Shown: piece by piece, positions 17,939-27,683 of the stretch
How the letters are laid out: the number at the start of each line of letters is the position of its first letter
How positions within the stretch are numbered: position 1 is the first letter of the stretch
Source: Actinoplanes sp. L3-i22
Lineage (GTDB): Bacteria; Actinomycetota; Actinomycetes; Mycobacteriales; Micromonosporaceae
Direction of reading: 5' to 3'
Assembly (NCBI RefSeq): GCF_019704555.1
Contig: NZ_AP024745.1
Coordinates: 1,794,001 to 1,858,000, forward strand
DNA: 64,000 bases
Notes under the pieces: generated by a model
The model's database searches: none
What the model was told of the DNA's origin: nothing
The model's input: the letters and a program-made list of their open reading frames with translations, nothing else
Position numbers and translations under genes: made by a program

Positions 17939-19666
17939 ATGCCAGAGAACGAGTGGTCCGACCCACGACTGCCGGAGCCGGTCGAGTGGGGCCAGCCGCA
18001 TCACGACCCGCCGCCCGGGCGGGCTCGTGCGCTGCTGGCCGCCGCGGTCGTCGTCCTGGTGCTCCTCGCCGCGGGCGGCATCGCCTGGCGACTGATGAGC
18101 AACCGCGGTGGTGCCCCGGTCGCCCAGCCCAGCGCGCCCGCGCCGACCTCGGCACTGACCGCGCCGCCCTGCCCCGCGCCGAAACTGCGGGTCGCCGCCG
18201 CGCCCGAGATCGCCCCGGTGATCCAGCACGCCGCCACCGGTCTCGCCCAGAGCGGGCAGCGCTGCTCGGAAGTCCTGGTGCAGGCCCTCGAGCCCGGCGC
18301 CGCGCTCGCCGCCAAACCGCAGGCCGACGTCTGGATCCCGTCCAGCAGCGCCTGGCTGGCCGCCGCCAGGTCACGCGGCGCCGGCTACACCGTCAGCGGG
18401 CCGCCGCTCGCCTGGTCACCGCTGGTCATCGCCGGACCCGAGGCGATCGGCAGCCTCTTCGCCCCGAACGGCGCGACCTCCTGGACCGCGATGGTGCAGG
18501 GCGCCATCCAGAAGCGGCTGCCCGCGGTCCGGATGCCCGACCCGACCCTGGCCACCACCGGACTGCTCAGCGTCTTCGCCATCCACCAGGCCACCGCCAG
18601 GGCCAACGCGGATGCCGGCATCGCCCAGCTGCAGGCGCTCACCCTGCGCAGCCGGCTGGAGAGCGCCTCGGCCGACCCGGCCGGGCTGCTCAAGCAGATG
18701 GCCGGGGAGGTCGACTCGACCGCGGCCACCTACGACGTGGGCGTCTTCCCGACCACCGAACAGCAGCTCGCGGCGTATCAGAAGGAGACGCACGACGTAC
18801 GGCTGACCGGCGCGCCGCCGGCCGACGGGCAGGTGGACGCGGACTATCCGTACGCCGTCCACAAAGGTGCCCAGGCCGACCTGGTCAAACGGCTGCGTGA
18901 GGCGATCACCGCCGACGATCTGACCGCGGCCGGGTTCCGGTCCGCGGCCACCAAGGGGGCGCTGCCGCTGCCCGCCGACCCGGCCGCGCTGTTCGGGGCG
19001 GCGCAGCAGTGGGCCGGCTACAAGTCGGTGGCGTTCCAGGTGCTGCTGCTGATCGACGCGTCCGGCTCGATGAACGAGAAGATCACCGACCGGGCCGGGC
19101 GGACCGTCACCAAGGCGTCGCTGCTCCGCGAGTCCGGGGCCAGCGCCGCGCAGTTGTTCGGCGATGACACCAGCATCGGCATGTGGTTCTTCGGGACGCC
19201 AGCCGCGAACAGCCCGGCGCACACCGAGGAGGTCCCGTTCGGGCCGATCATCGCGGGCAGCGACGGGAAGACCCGGCGGGACCAGCTCGCCGCGAAGATC
19301 GGCGGGTACCGGCCGGTGGCGAACGCGGGGACGCCGCTCTACCAGACCGTGCTGGACGGGGTCGCCGAGATGCGCGGCCTGTCCCGGCCGAACACGGCGA
19401 CCGTGGTGGTGGTGCTCACCGACGGGTCGGACGGCGGGACGCGGTTCAAGATGACCAACGCGGACTTCCTGAAGAAGCTGACCGCCGCCGCTGATCCGGC
19501 CCGGCCGGTGCCGGTGATCGCGGTGGGCTACGGCCCGGACGCGAACATGCCGGCCCTGCAGGGCATGGCCAAGGCGACCGGCGGCCAAACGATCGCCGCC
19601 CGCAACCCCGCCGACCTGGCCGCCGGGATCGCCCAGGCATTCCTGGCGGCGCATGCCAAGTCTTGA
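17939..19666 (+). CDS. Membrane-anchored substrate-binding and VWA domain protein
   Basis: 575 residues. A cytoplasmic N-terminus is followed by one transmembrane segment at about residues 31-53 (ALLAAAVVVLVLLAAGGIAW). An extracellular periplasmic-binding-protein-like region covers about 85-340. A von Willebrand factor A domain with a complete MIDAS signature DxSxS (LLLIDASGSMNE, Asp373) and LTDGSDGG spans about 365-570. Such fusions are frequent in actinobacteria and probably bind a ligand or partner at the cell surface; function unknown. ATG with GAGGTGG just upstream. The 134 bp before it show no other gene. Confidence 0.8.
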   Translation: MPENEWSDPRLPEPVEWGQPHHDPPPGRARALLAAAVVVLVLLAAGGIAWRLMSNRGGAPVAQPSAPAPTSALTAPPCPAPKLRVAAAPEIAPVIQHAATGLAQSGQRCSEVLVQALEPGAALAAKPQADVWIPSSSAWLAAARSRGAGYTVSGPPLAWSPLVIAGPEAIGSLFAPNGATSWTAMVQGAIQKRLPAVRMPDPTLATTGLLSVFAIHQATARANADAGIAQLQALTLRSRLESASADPAGLLKQMAGEVDSTAATYDVGVFPTTEQQLAAYQKETHDVRLTGAPPADGQVDADYPYAVHKGAQADLVKRLREAITADDLTAAGFRSAATKGALPLPADPAALFGAAQQWAGYKSVAFQVLLLIDASGSMNEKITDRAGRTVTKASLLRESGASAAQLFGDDTSIGMWFFGTPAANSPAHTEEVPFGPIIAGSDGKTRRDQLAAKIGGYRPVANAGTPLYQTVLDGVAEMRGLSRPNTATVVVVLTDGSDGGTRFKMTNADFLKKLTAAADPARPVPVIAVGYGPDANMPALQGMAKATGGQTIAARNPADLAAGIAQAFLAAHAKS

Positions 19667-19700
19667 TCGCTGGGTCTGATGGCCGCGCTCCGCTCGGCGG

Positions 19701-19749
19701 CATTTCGCCCCGTTGGGTCGTTGCGCTCGTGGCAACGACGGGCGAAATG
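19701..19749. terminator. Bidirectional terminator hairpin between VWA gene and carotenoid operon
   Basis: Outer arms 19701-19710/19740-19749 (10 bp) and inner arms 19717-19724/19732-19739 (8 bp) pair around a 7-nt loop, with a 6-nt bulge on the left. It lies between convergent genes. The right arm and following sequence are duplicated once more just downstream (core gacgggcgaaatgcgtgg). Confidence 0.6.
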
Positions 19750-19800
19750 CGTGGTGGTTGCGCTCTCGGCGACGACGGGCGAAATGCGTGGTGGTTGCGG

Positions 19801-21291
19801 TCAAGGCACCGCGGGGCCGATCTGGGCGGCGGCGATCTGGGCGGAGAGGGTGACCATGGGGAGCCCGCCGCCCGGGTGCGCCGAGCCGCCGACCAGGAAC
19901 AATCCGTCGACCGGGCCACGGTTGGCCGGGCGGATCAGGCCGCCGGCGGTCCCGTAGATCGCCCCGCCCGGCGCCCCGGTCGCGTCGGCCAGATCGGCCG
20001 GCGTCCGGATCTCCGCGAAGACCAGACGATTTCGTACGTCCGGTCCGCGCGCGGCGAGCACCTCCAGAACCCGGTCCCGGTACGCCTCGGCCAGCCCCGC
20101 CCGCCGCCAGTCCACCTGGGCCTCCCCGGTGCCCTGCGGCGCCGCGTTGACCAGCACGAACCACGCCTCGTGCCCGGCCGGCCGAACCGCCGGATCCGGC
20201 GCCCGGGTGACGAACACCGTCGGATCGCCGGCTGGGCGCGCCCGCCGCCCGGGCCCGCCGAACACCGCGTCGAACTCGGCGTCGTAGTCCCGCGGGAAGA
20301 ACACGTTGTGATGGGCCAGCTCGCGCGTCTCCCCGCGCACGCCGAGCAGCAGCACGAACCCGGCCAGGCTGCGATCCGCCAGCCCGGCCAGGGCTCTCGG
20401 GGTGGGCAGCAGGTCGCGGTAGAGCGTGGCGGCGTCCACGTTGGAGACGACCACGTCGGCGCGGACCTCACGCCCGTCGGCCAGCCGGACGCCGGACACC
20501 TTCCGGCCTGCGCGGACCTCGTGCCCGTCGGTCGGCCGGACGCCGGGCACCTTCCGGTCGGCGACGATCGCGGCGACCGGGGAGTCGAGCTCGATCCGGA
20601 CGCCCAGCTCCGCACACCGGGCCCGCAGCGCCTCGGCCAGCGTGCTCAGACCACCCGGCAGATACCAACCCCCGAAGGCCAATTCGGCGTACGGAATGGC
20701 GGCCAGTGCCGCCGGCGCCCGGCGGGGATCGGCGCCGGCGTAGGTGGCATAGCGGTCCAGCAGCATCCGCAACCGCCGGTCCCGCAGGTAACGACGGCCC
20801 AGCGCGCGCAGCGACCGGCCCGGGGCGATCGCGGCCAGGTCCCGGACCCGCCAGGAGAGCCGGGCCAGGGTGGCGGCGGTGACCGGGCGCTGCAGCACCG
20901 ACTCCCACGAGGCGTGCCAGACGCGCTCGGCGCGACGCCAGAAGCGGGCCCAGTCGTGCGCCGCCTCCGGCCCGAGGGCGGTGGCGATCCGCTCCAGGAA
21001 GACGTCGTGGTCGGCGGACGAGTCGAGGACCGTCCCGTCCGGGAAGAAATGCCGGACGACCGGATCCAGCGGCTCGGGGCGCAGCGCCAGGCCCAGGCCG
21101 GTGAAGACGTCCGGCAGGGTGAGCAGGCTCGGGCCGGTGTCGAAACGGAAACCGTCCCGCTCGAAGGAGGCCAGCTTGCCGCCGACGGCGCCGGATCGCT
21201 CGTGGACGGTGACCCGGTGGCCGGCCCCGGCCAGCCGGACGGCCGCGGCCAGGCCGCCGACGCCGGCGCCGATCACCACGATCTCACTCAT
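19801..21291 (-). CDS. Carotenoid desaturase-family flavoprotein (CrtI/CrtD-like)
   Basis: 496 residues. It has an N-terminal FAD fold (IVVIGAGVGGLAAAVRLAGAG), the phytoene-desaturase signature region (GGKLASFERDGFRFDTGPSLLTLPDVF) and the C-terminal FLVGGSAHPGGGLPM flavin motif. Context with CruF-, CrtA- and glycosyltransferase-like genes suggests a carotenoid end-group desaturase (CrtD-like) or a phytoene desaturase; the sequence alone does not decide. Oddity: residues about 245-280 contain a near-perfect tandem duplication (RKVPGVRPTDGHEVRA / RKVSGVRLADGREVRA, 51-bp unit). Last gene of the operon. Confidence 0.85.
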   Translation of the reverse strand: MSEIVVIGAGVGGLAAAVRLAGAGHRVTVHERSGAVGGKLASFERDGFRFDTGPSLLTLPDVFTGLGLALRPEPLDPVVRHFFPDGTVLDSSADHDVFLERIATALGPEAAHDWARFWRRAERVWHASWESVLQRPVTAATLARLSWRVRDLAAIAPGRSLRALGRRYLRDRRLRMLLDRYATYAGADPRRAPAALAAIPYAELAFGGWYLPGGLSTLAEALRARCAELGVRIELDSPVAAIVADRKVPGVRPTDGHEVRAGRKVSGVRLADGREVRADVVVSNVDAATLYRDLLPTPRALAGLADRSLAGFVLLLGVRGETRELAHHNVFFPRDYDAEFDAVFGGPGRRARPAGDPTVFVTRAPDPAVRPAGHEAWFVLVNAAPQGTGEAQVDWRRAGLAEAYRDRVLEVLAARGPDVRNRLVFAEIRTPADLADATGAPGGAIYGTAGGLIRPANRGPVDGLFLVGGSAHPGGGLPMVTLSAQIAAAQIGPAVP

Positions 21292-21330
21292 GCTTCCCAC
21301 CCCTGCCACTTGCCTGTTTGCCTGCTTGCT

Positions 21331-22602
21331 TCAGCCCGCTCGCCCGTCCCGCGATGATGCGTGATTCTCGGCGGCTCCGTCGGATGGAATGCCGTTCCTG
21401 TGGATAACCGTGAGGGGGCGGCCGCGCCAGGAGAGGCGACCGGTCCGCCGCCTGTGGACAGACAAAACGATCAAGTATCCGAAGAGGAGGATGGAGACCG
21501 GATGGGCCAGGGCGTCCGGGAGGGCACGGCTGCCGGTGGCGCGGGCGGTGATCACCCGGCCGGTGACGCCGAGGAGGTAGGCGAGCAGCGCCGGGAGCAC
21601 GGCGAGCGGGGTGAGCAGCGGCGGGACGACGTACAGGAGAAGGAGAAGGACCACGACGGCGGCCGCGCCCGCGGTGGAGCCGAAGCTCGACCAGAGCGAT
21701 TTGGCGTAGCCGTCGGTGAGGTCGCGCCAGGAGTCGTACATGCGGCAGGTGGCCAGGTGGGAGCCGTCCGCGAGGGCGATCCGGCCGCCGGTGCGCTTGA
21801 CCGCGCGGGCCAGGGCGATGTCCTCGAGGATCTCGTCGCGGACCGCGGCGTGGCCACCGGCTCGCTGGTAGCCGGCGCGGTCCAGGACCAGCCACTGGCC
21901 GCCGGCGGCGGCCAGCGACGGGCGCGGGGAGCGTTCCATCGCGCGCAACGGGAGGAAGGTGAGCCAGGACCATTGCAGGAGCGGTTGGACGAGGCGGCCG
22001 GTGCCGACGATCTCGGGGTACGGGCTGAGCAGGGTCACGCCGGTCCGGCGGAGCAGGTCGGCCGCGCCGGCGACGGCGTCCGGCGCCAGGACCACGTCCG
22101 CGTCGACGAACATCAGCACGTCCGGCCGCGAGCCCGCGCGATCCGGTAATGAGCCTGCGCGATCCGGTATCGAGGCTGCGGGATTTGGCATCGAGGCGCC
22201 GCGATCCGGCGAAATGTCCGGGATGGACGATTCGGTGGCGGCCTGGACCAGCTGGTGGCAGGCGTGCGGCTTGCCCAGCCAGCCGGGTGGGGGTGGGGCG
22301 CCGGTGTGCAGGTGGAGGCGTTGTCCGAGGGCCGGACCGGCGATCGACCGGACCACGTCGGCGGTGCCGTCGGTGGAGCCGTCGTCGAGGACGTGGATGG
22401 TCAGGTTCGGGGCGCCCTGCTGGGCGAGCAGGGATTGCAGGCACGGGGTGACGCGGCCGGCCTCGTTGCGCAGGGGGAGGAGGACGGCGATGTGCTCGGT
22501 GGTGGTCGCGTTCCGGGGCGGGCGGCGCAGCAGGAGCGCGTTGACCGCGGTGTGGCCGGTGAGCAGCACCAGCGGCACCAGCAGGAGCCAGAGCGCGGTC
22601 AT
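21331..22602 (-). CDS. Membrane glycosyltransferase family 2 (carotenoid GT, CruG/CrtQ-like)
   Basis: 423 residues. An N-terminal membrane helix is followed by a GT-A domain with LLPLRNEAGRV, VLDDGSTDGT, the metal-binding DAD (MFVDADVVLA) and the EDI catalytic segment (EILEDIALARAVKR); C-terminal membrane helices (AAAVVVLLLLLYVVPPLL). In carotenoid clusters such enzymes glycosylate hydroxylated carotenoids; CruF lies just upstream, which supports this. A Pro/Asp/Arg/Gly/Ser repeat (about residues 125-160, PDRAGS units) is inserted before the DxD strand, an in-frame expansion. 39 bp ahead of the desaturase gene. Confidence 0.75.
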   Translation of the reverse strand: MTALWLLLVPLVLLTGHTAVNALLLRRPPRNATTTEHIAVLLPLRNEAGRVTPCLQSLLAQQGAPNLTIHVLDDGSTDGTADVVRSIAGPALGQRLHLHTGAPPPPGWLGKPHACHQLVQAATESSIPDISPDRGASMPNPAASIPDRAGSLPDRAGSRPDVLMFVDADVVLAPDAVAGAADLLRRTGVTLLSPYPEIVGTGRLVQPLLQWSWLTFLPLRAMERSPRPSLAAAGGQWLVLDRAGYQRAGGHAAVRDEILEDIALARAVKRTGGRIALADGSHLATCRMYDSWRDLTDGYAKSLWSSFGSTAGAAAVVVLLLLLYVVPPLLTPLAVLPALLAYLLGVTGRVITARATGSRALPDALAHPVSILLFGYLIVLSVHRRRTGRLSWRGRPLTVIHRNGIPSDGAAENHASSRDGRAG

Positions 22603-22675
22603 CCGAGACCGTGCCGGGCGGCCTGGCGAGGGTTGGTCGTCGGCGGGCCGGGGGTGGTGAGCGGGCGAGGGTTGG

Positions 22676-23587
22676 TCATCGGCCGACCGGGGGCGGGGTT
22701 CGGAGGCGGGGGATGAGGGGGAGGACGGCGGTGCCCATGAGCAGGGCGCCCCAGGCGGCCGAGGCCGGCAGGGACAGGAAGACCGCGTGGGCGAGCACCG
22801 ACGAGGCGTAGGTCCAGAGCCAGAGCGCGAGCGCCGGCGCGTCGGACGGTGCCGGGAGCGTGGCGGCTTGACCGGCGGCCGTCGACAGGGCCGCCATCAG
22901 CAGCAGGGCGAAGCCCAGCCAGCCCAGGTAGTTGCCGATCGGGACGCCGGGGACGCCGGGGAGCGCGGGGACCGGGTCGGCCCACCGCCAGTAGTGCTCG
23001 GCGACCATCTGCGGGTCGAGGAAGAGGTCCCAGGTGGCCAGTCCGGCGCCGGCGAGGGCGATGCGGGCGAGCCGGCCGCGGGCCACGCGCAGTGCGGCGA
23101 GCCAGGCCGGCCAGGCCATCCAGGTCCAGGCCAGCGGGATGATCAACGGGACGTCGAGCAGGCGGGGGCCGAGGCGGCCGGAGTACTCGTAGGTGCCGAA
23201 CGGGAAGCCGGTGGCGACCCCGATCGCCTCGACCGCGAAGCCGCCGAGCGTCGCGGTCAGCAGCAGCGCGCCGACCGCGCGCGGGCCGCGGGCCAGCAGG
23301 GCGTGGGTCAGCGAGAACGCGACGCCGAGCAGCACGGTGGCCACGGTCAGGTGGGCGCGGGTGTCACCCTCGGTCAGCGGATAGCAGATCTGCGCGAGCA
23401 CGAGCACCCCGAGCAGCCCCCAGGGCAACCAGCGGGCGGCCGCGGTCAGAGGCGAGGCGGGCCCGGTCGAGCGCTGGGCAGGATCGGTCAGCCGCCGGGT
23501 GGGGGTGAGCCCGCGGGTGAGGAGAAACGGCCGGGGGGTGGGGAGGAACGGCCGGCGGGTGGGCACGGACGGGCGCCGGGTGGGCAT
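22676..23587 (-). CDS. cruF: Carotenoid 1,2-hydratase-like membrane protein (CruF family)
   Basis: 303 residues, about seven transmembrane segments after a repetitive N-terminus with PTRRP units. Signatures of the carotenoid biosynthesis family (DUF422/CruF): GFPFGTYEYSGRLGPRLLDVPLIIPLAW, with Glu and Trp in membrane positions, and WDLFLDPQMVAEHYWRW. CruF hydrates the psi end of acyclic or monocyclic carotenoids to give a C-1 hydroxyl, which a glycosyltransferase can then modify. It starts three bases after the GNAT stop; the glycosyltransferase follows after 73 bp. The exact substrate is not inferable. Confidence 0.8.
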   Translation of the reverse strand: MPTRRPSVPTRRPFLPTPRPFLLTRGLTPTRRLTDPAQRSTGPASPLTAAARWLPWGLLGVLVLAQICYPLTEGDTRAHLTVATVLLGVAFSLTHALLARGPRAVGALLLTATLGGFAVEAIGVATGFPFGTYEYSGRLGPRLLDVPLIIPLAWTWMAWPAWLAALRVARGRLARIALAGAGLATWDLFLDPQMVAEHYWRWADPVPALPGVPGVPIGNYLGWLGFALLLMAALSTAAGQAATLPAPSDAPALALWLWTYASSVLAHAVFLSLPASAAWGALLMGTAVLPLIPRLRTPPPVGR

Positions 23588-23590
23588 CGG

Positions 23591-24169
23591 TCAGGTGCCG
23601 GCTATGCCGGGGGCGTCCTCGACCGGGCGCTCGGCCAGCGGCAGCTCCCGGCCCAGGACGGCGAACGCCCGCTCGTCGCCCGGGAAGTAGAAGTGCCGCA
23701 GGACGTCGACGAAACCGTACCGCCGGTACAGCCGCCAGGCGCGGGACGCCTGCTCGTCGGCCTCCGGCGTGGAGAGCAGGACGGTGCGGCCCTTGGCCAT
23801 CGCGAGCAGGGCGCGCAGCTGGCGGGCGCCCACCCCGTGCCCCTGGGCGGTCGGCCGGACGTGCAGCTCGACGACCTCGAAGCAGTCGCCCAGCCACTGC
23901 CGCCGGGAGTCCTCGTCGACGGCGAACTTGACCTGGTCGTGCCACCACTGGCCGGGCGCGGAGGTGTATCCGTACCCGAAGCCCATCAGCCGGCCCTCGG
24001 TGGTCAGCGTGGCCACCGCGCGGAACCCGGGCCGGCGCACGTGCGAGCCGATGTACCCCCGGCGGGTCTGCAGCAGCTCCTGGCGATAGCCCATCGCCTC
24101 GCCGTAGACACCGACCACGTCGTCGAGCCGCCGGAGCAGGTCGTCCGGCTGCCACGCTACGAGCCTCAT
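23591..24169 (-). CDS. GNAT family N-acetyltransferase
   Basis: 192 residues. The central acetyl-CoA-binding motif is recognisable (VVELHVRPTAQGHGVGARQLRALL), with the later motif B around WRLYRRYGFVDV. Such domains acetylate amines or small molecules; no substrate is evident. It overlaps the CrtA-like gene by ATGA (24166-24169) and ends three bases before cruF, so it is translated within the carotenoid operon. That is unusual and hints at a role in pigment tailoring or merely shared expression. Confidence 0.8.
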   Translation of the reverse strand: MRLVAWQPDDLLRRLDDVVGVYGEAMGYRQELLQTRRGYIGSHVRRPGFRAVATLTTEGRLMGFGYGYTSAPGQWWHDQVKFAVDEDSRRQWLGDCFEVVELHVRPTAQGHGVGARQLRALLAMAKGRTVLLSTPEADEQASRAWRLYRRYGFVDVLRHFYFPGDERAFAVLGRELPLAERPVEDAPGIAGT

Positions 24170-24840
24170 CGCTCCGTCCGCTCCCGTCCCTGCGCCCAGC
24201 CCAGCACGGACCGGTCACCACTGATCCCGTGCACCGCGAACCGGGCGAAAAGCTCCTCGGCGTACCAGCGGTCGGCCGGGGTCCGGGCGATCGCCGCGCG
24301 ATGCTCCGGCTGACGGTACGCGAACGCGGTGAGATCCGCCGCGCCGCGCCACACGCTGACCGTGCCCTGCCAGCCGATCGGCGCCTCGCCGACACCGAAT
24401 CGGGCGAGCAGCCCGGGCGCCTCGGCGACCTCCCGGGCCACGGCCGGGATCGCCCGCCAGAACCGCAGCGCCCGGGTCGGCCGCAGCCGGGCCCGGGTCA
24501 GCGCCAGCACCATGCCGTCGTGGCGGCGACCGGTGGGCCGGAACGGACTCCGGCCGGACCACGTGCCGCGACTGATCAGCGGTTCCAACTCGATCCGGGC
24601 GTGACTTTCGGCGATCCGGTCCCAGGCGGGGAACCGTACCGGGAAATCGCTCACCGTGAGCGCCGCCCACCGGGAGAGATCGGCGTCGCCCGGCCCGAAG
24701 GTCGTTCCGGTCCCGGTGCCGAGGAATTTGCCGAACCGGACGCCGCGCAGGTGATGGCGGGCGAAGGCCATGCGCAGCATGGCCGGGCCGAGGGCGCGTC
24801 GCGGCACCCGCCAGACGTGCAGGGTGACGTCGTCGCGCAT
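24166..24840 (-). CDS. crtA: CrtA-like carotenoid monooxygenase (spheroidene monooxygenase family)
   Basis: 224 residues matching the CrtA family pattern: FARHHLRGVRFGKFLGTGTG, SRWAALTVSDFPVRFPAWDRIAESH, then MVLALTRARLRPTRALRFWRAIP and GTVSVWRGAADLTAFAYR. CrtA is a haem-dependent oxygenase adding a keto group at C-2 of acyclic carotenoids. It starts five bases after the SDR stop and overlaps GNAT. Alternative: an antibiotic-biosynthesis-monooxygenase-fold protein of unknown substrate. The family call is firm, the substrate is inferred. Confidence 0.7.
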   Translation of the reverse strand: MRDDVTLHVWRVPRRALGPAMLRMAFARHHLRGVRFGKFLGTGTGTTFGPGDADLSRWAALTVSDFPVRFPAWDRIAESHARIELEPLISRGTWSGRSPFRPTGRRHDGMVLALTRARLRPTRALRFWRAIPAVAREVAEAPGLLARFGVGEAPIGWQGTVSVWRGAADLTAFAYRQPEHRAAIARTPADRWYAEELFARFAVHGISGDRSVLGWAQGRERTER

Positions 24841-24845
24841 TCCGG

Positions 24846-25652
24846 TCAGGTTAGCCCCGTCGCGGTCCGGCTCGACTCCCACAGGGCGGCGGCCAGCTCC
24901 GGGTCGCGGGCGTGCGCGGCGGGGCGGGCCACTTTCCGGCCGTCGTAGTAGGCGCCGTTGGTCAGCTCCGAGGTGGTGCAGAGCCAGGCCAGCAGCGCGC
25001 CGGCGGCCTCCGGGGTGACCAGGCCGGGCGCGTACCGGTAGAAGAACCGGGTCAGCCTGCCGGAGCCGAAGTTGGTGCGGACCACGCCGGGGTGGAAGGA
25101 GACGCTCAGCACATCCGGCCAGCGGCGGGCGGCCTCCGCCGCGAAGAGGATGTTGGCCGACTTGCTGGCCCCGTAGGAACGCCATTGACTGTACGACTTG
25201 TACTCGTCCGCGAAGTTCGTCCCAGGCCGGCCCTGCATGTGCGCGCGGGACGCCGTGTTCACCACGCGACCGCCGGCCAGCCGCTCCCGCAGCAGGTTGG
25301 TCAGCAGGAACGGGCCCAGGTGGTTGCACTGCATGGTGGCTTCGAAGCCGTCCACGGTCTCCCGCGGGCGGGCGATGATGCCACCGGCGTTGTTGGCCAG
25401 GACGTGGATCTCCGGGAGTTCGTCGAGCAGGTTCGCGGCCAGTTGCCGTACGTCGGCGAGGTTTTCGAAATCGGCCCGGAAGTGCAGCGGAGCGCGACCG
25501 TTCCCGGCCGCCTCGACCCGGGCGGCGGCCGCCGCCAGGCGGTCCGGATCGCGGCCGACGAGCACGATCTCGTCGCCGGCCGCCGCCAGTTGCTCGGCGG
25601 CGGCCAGGCCGATGCCCGAACTGCCGCCGGTGATCACGATCGTCTGCGGCAT
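24846..25652 (-). CDS. Short-chain dehydrogenase/reductase
   Basis: 268 residues. Cofactor motif TGGSSGIG near the N-terminus, NNAGG, a catalytic serine in NTASRAHMQG and a YxxxK motif (YGASKSAN) define an SDR of the retinol-dehydrogenase/oxidoreductase-like type. AGGAGG lies seven bases ahead of the ATG (25652), so this is probably the first gene of the carotenoid operon; the CrtA-like gene follows after five bases. The substrate could be a carotenoid aldehyde or alcohol, which is inference only. Divergent from the APC permease. Confidence 0.85.
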   Translation of the reverse strand: MPQTIVITGGSSGIGLAAAEQLAAAGDEIVLVGRDPDRLAAAAARVEAAGNGRAPLHFRADFENLADVRQLAANLLDELPEIHVLANNAGGIIARPRETVDGFEATMQCNHLGPFLLTNLLRERLAGGRVVNTASRAHMQGRPGTNFADEYKSYSQWRSYGASKSANILFAAEAARRWPDVLSVSFHPGVVRTNFGSGRLTRFFYRYAPGLVTPEAAGALLAWLCTTSELTNGAYYDGRKVARPAAHARDPELAAALWESSRTATGLT

Positions 25653-25726
25653 GAACGCCTCCTGGGGCCCGAACTGTCGTACGCCTAGTGCATCCTGACA
25701 TCTGCACGTGGCGGAGGAGAGGGTCA

Positions 25727-27676
25727 ATGAGCACCGAGATAAACGTTCCGGCGGTGGTGGAGCCGGTGCGCGAGCGCGTGTCCCAGCGCCCCCTGTCCCG
25801 ATGGCTGCTGGCCAATCGGGTGCATCCGGTCGGCCCGGAGTCCGAGCACACCGAGCACGAGCAGGCCTGGTGGAAGGTGATGTGCCTGACCGGGGTGGAC
25901 TACTTCTCCACACTGTCCTACCTGCCGGCGATCGCGGCCCTCGCGGCCGGCGCGCTCTCCCCGCTGGCCACGCTGCTGATCGTGGCGCTGACCCTGCTCG
26001 GGATGCTGCCGATGTACCGGCGGGTGGCCAAGGAGAGCCCGCACGGCCAGGGCTCGGTGGCGATGCTGGAGAAACTGCTGCCGTTCTGGCGCGGCAAGAT
26101 CTTCGTGCTGGTGCTGCTCGGGTTCGTCTGCACCTCGTGGATCATCACGATCACGCTGTCCGCGGCCGACGCCACCGTGCACATGTCGGAAAATCCGTAT
26201 CTGCCCGGGTTCATGCACGGCCACGAGGTGCTGATCACCGTCGTGCTGCTGCTGGTCCTCGGCTTCGTCTTCCTGCTCGGCTTCAGCGAGGCGGTCGGCG
26301 TCGCGATCCCGCTGGTCGCGATCTTCCTGCTGCTCAACGCCGTGGTCACGATCGTCGGCCTGGTCGACGTGTTCGGCACCCCGGGCGCGTTCTCGGCGTG
26401 GACCGACCGTTTGACCGAGCACGGCAGCGGGTTCATGGACATCGTCGGCCCGTCCGTGCTCGCCTTCCCCGCGCTGGTGCTGGGGCTCTCCGGCTTCGAG
26501 ACCGGGGTCAGCATGATGCCGCTGATCAAGGCCGAGGACATGGCGTCCCGGGTGCGCAACACCCGCAAGCTGCTCACCACCGCCGCGGCGATCATGAGCG
26601 TCTACCTGATCGCGACCAGCTTCGTGACCACGGTCCTGATCCCGCCGGCCGAGTTCGAGGCCGGCGGCGCGGCGAACGGGCGGGCGCTGGCCTACCTGGC
26701 GCACGAGAAGCTCGGCGAGGTCTTCGGCACCGTCTACGACATCAGCAGCATCCTGATCCTCTGGTTCGCCGGGGCGTCCGCGATGGCCGGCCTGATCAAC
26801 ATCGTGCCCCGCTACCTGCCCGGTTACGGCATGGCGCCGGAGTGGGGCCGCGCCGTCCGCCCGGTGGTGCTGGTCTACACGGTGATCAGCGTCGGCATCA
26901 CGATCGCCTTCGGCGCCGACGTGAACGCGCAGGCCGGGGCGTACGCGACAGGCATCCTGGCGATGATGGTCTCCGGCGCGGTCGCGGTGACCATCTCGGC
27001 GTGGCGGGCCCGGCAGCGCGGCGCCGGCCTCGGCTTCACCGCGCTCACCCTGGTGCTGCTCTACGCCCTCGGCGACAACATCGTCGAGAAACCGGACGGC
27101 ATCGCGATCTCCGCGGTCTTCATCGCCGGGATCATCCTGGTCTCGCTGATCTCCCGGATCACCCGGACCACCGAGCTGCGCGCCGACCGGATCGAGTTCG
27201 ACGAGACGGCCCGGCGCTTCATCGCCGACTCGATCGTGCACGACGGCGAGCTGAACGTCATCGCCAACCAGCGGCAGTCCGGCGAGCCGGCGGAGTACGA
27301 GGCCAAGGAGGGCGAGCAGCGCGGCATGAACCCGGTGCCCGGCCGCGCCGACATCCTCTTCCTGGAGATCGACGTCGTCGACCCGTCCGAGTTCAGCGAC
27401 GTCCTCAAGGTGCGCGGGATCGAGGTCGGCCGGCATCGCGTCCTGCGCGCGGAGAGCCCGGCCGCGCCGAACGCGATCGCGGCGATCCTGCTCGCCCTGC
27501 GGGACGCGACCGGCGTGCGGCCGCACTGCTACTTCGAGTGGGCGGAGGGGAGCCCGCTCGGGCATCTGTTCCGCTACCTGCTGTTCGGTCGCGGCGACAC
27601 GGCGCCGGTGGTCCGCGAGATCCTCCGGCAGACCGAGCCCGACAGCGAGAGGCGCCCGGGCGTCCACGTCGGTTGA
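25727..27676 (+). CDS. APC family amino acid permease with cytoplasmic C-terminal domain
   Basis: 650 residues with 12 or so transmembrane helices between about 45 and 480 ([22 protein letters not shown] is the typical first-helix region of this APC branch). A soluble C-terminal domain covers about 490-650 ([42 protein letters not shown]). Likely an amino-acid or polyamine transporter; the substrate is unknown. The ATG has GGAGGAGAGGG upstream. Seven bases after its stop lies the stop of an MFS pseudogene on the other strand. Confidence 0.85.
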   Translation: MSTEINVPAVVEPVRERVSQRPLSRWLLANRVHPVGPESEHTEHEQAWWKVMCLTGVDYFSTLSYLPAIAALAAGALSPLATLLIVALTLLGMLPMYRRVAKESPHGQGSVAMLEKLLPFWRGKIFVLVLLGFVCTSWIITITLSAADATVHMSENPYLPGFMHGHEVLITVVLLLVLGFVFLLGFSEAVGVAIPLVAIFLLLNAVVTIVGLVDVFGTPGAFSAWTDRLTEHGSGFMDIVGPSVLAFPALVLGLSGFETGVSMMPLIKAEDMASRVRNTRKLLTTAAAIMSVYLIATSFVTTVLIPPAEFEAGGAANGRALAYLAHEKLGEVFGTVYDISSILILWFAGASAMAGLINIVPRYLPGYGMAPEWGRAVRPVVLVYTVISVGITIAFGADVNAQAGAYATGILAMMVSGAVAVTISAWRARQRGAGLGFTALTLVLLYALGDNIVEKPDGIAISAVFIAGIILVSLISRITRTTELRADRIEFDETARRFIADSIVHDGELNVIANQRQSGEPAEYEAKEGEQRGMNPVPGRADILFLEIDVVDPSEFSDVLKVRGIEVGRHRVLRAESPAAPNAIAAILLALRDATGVRPHCYFEWAEGSPLGHLFRYLLFGRGDTAPVVREILRQTEPDSERRPGVHVG

Positions 27677-27683
27677 AAAACAA

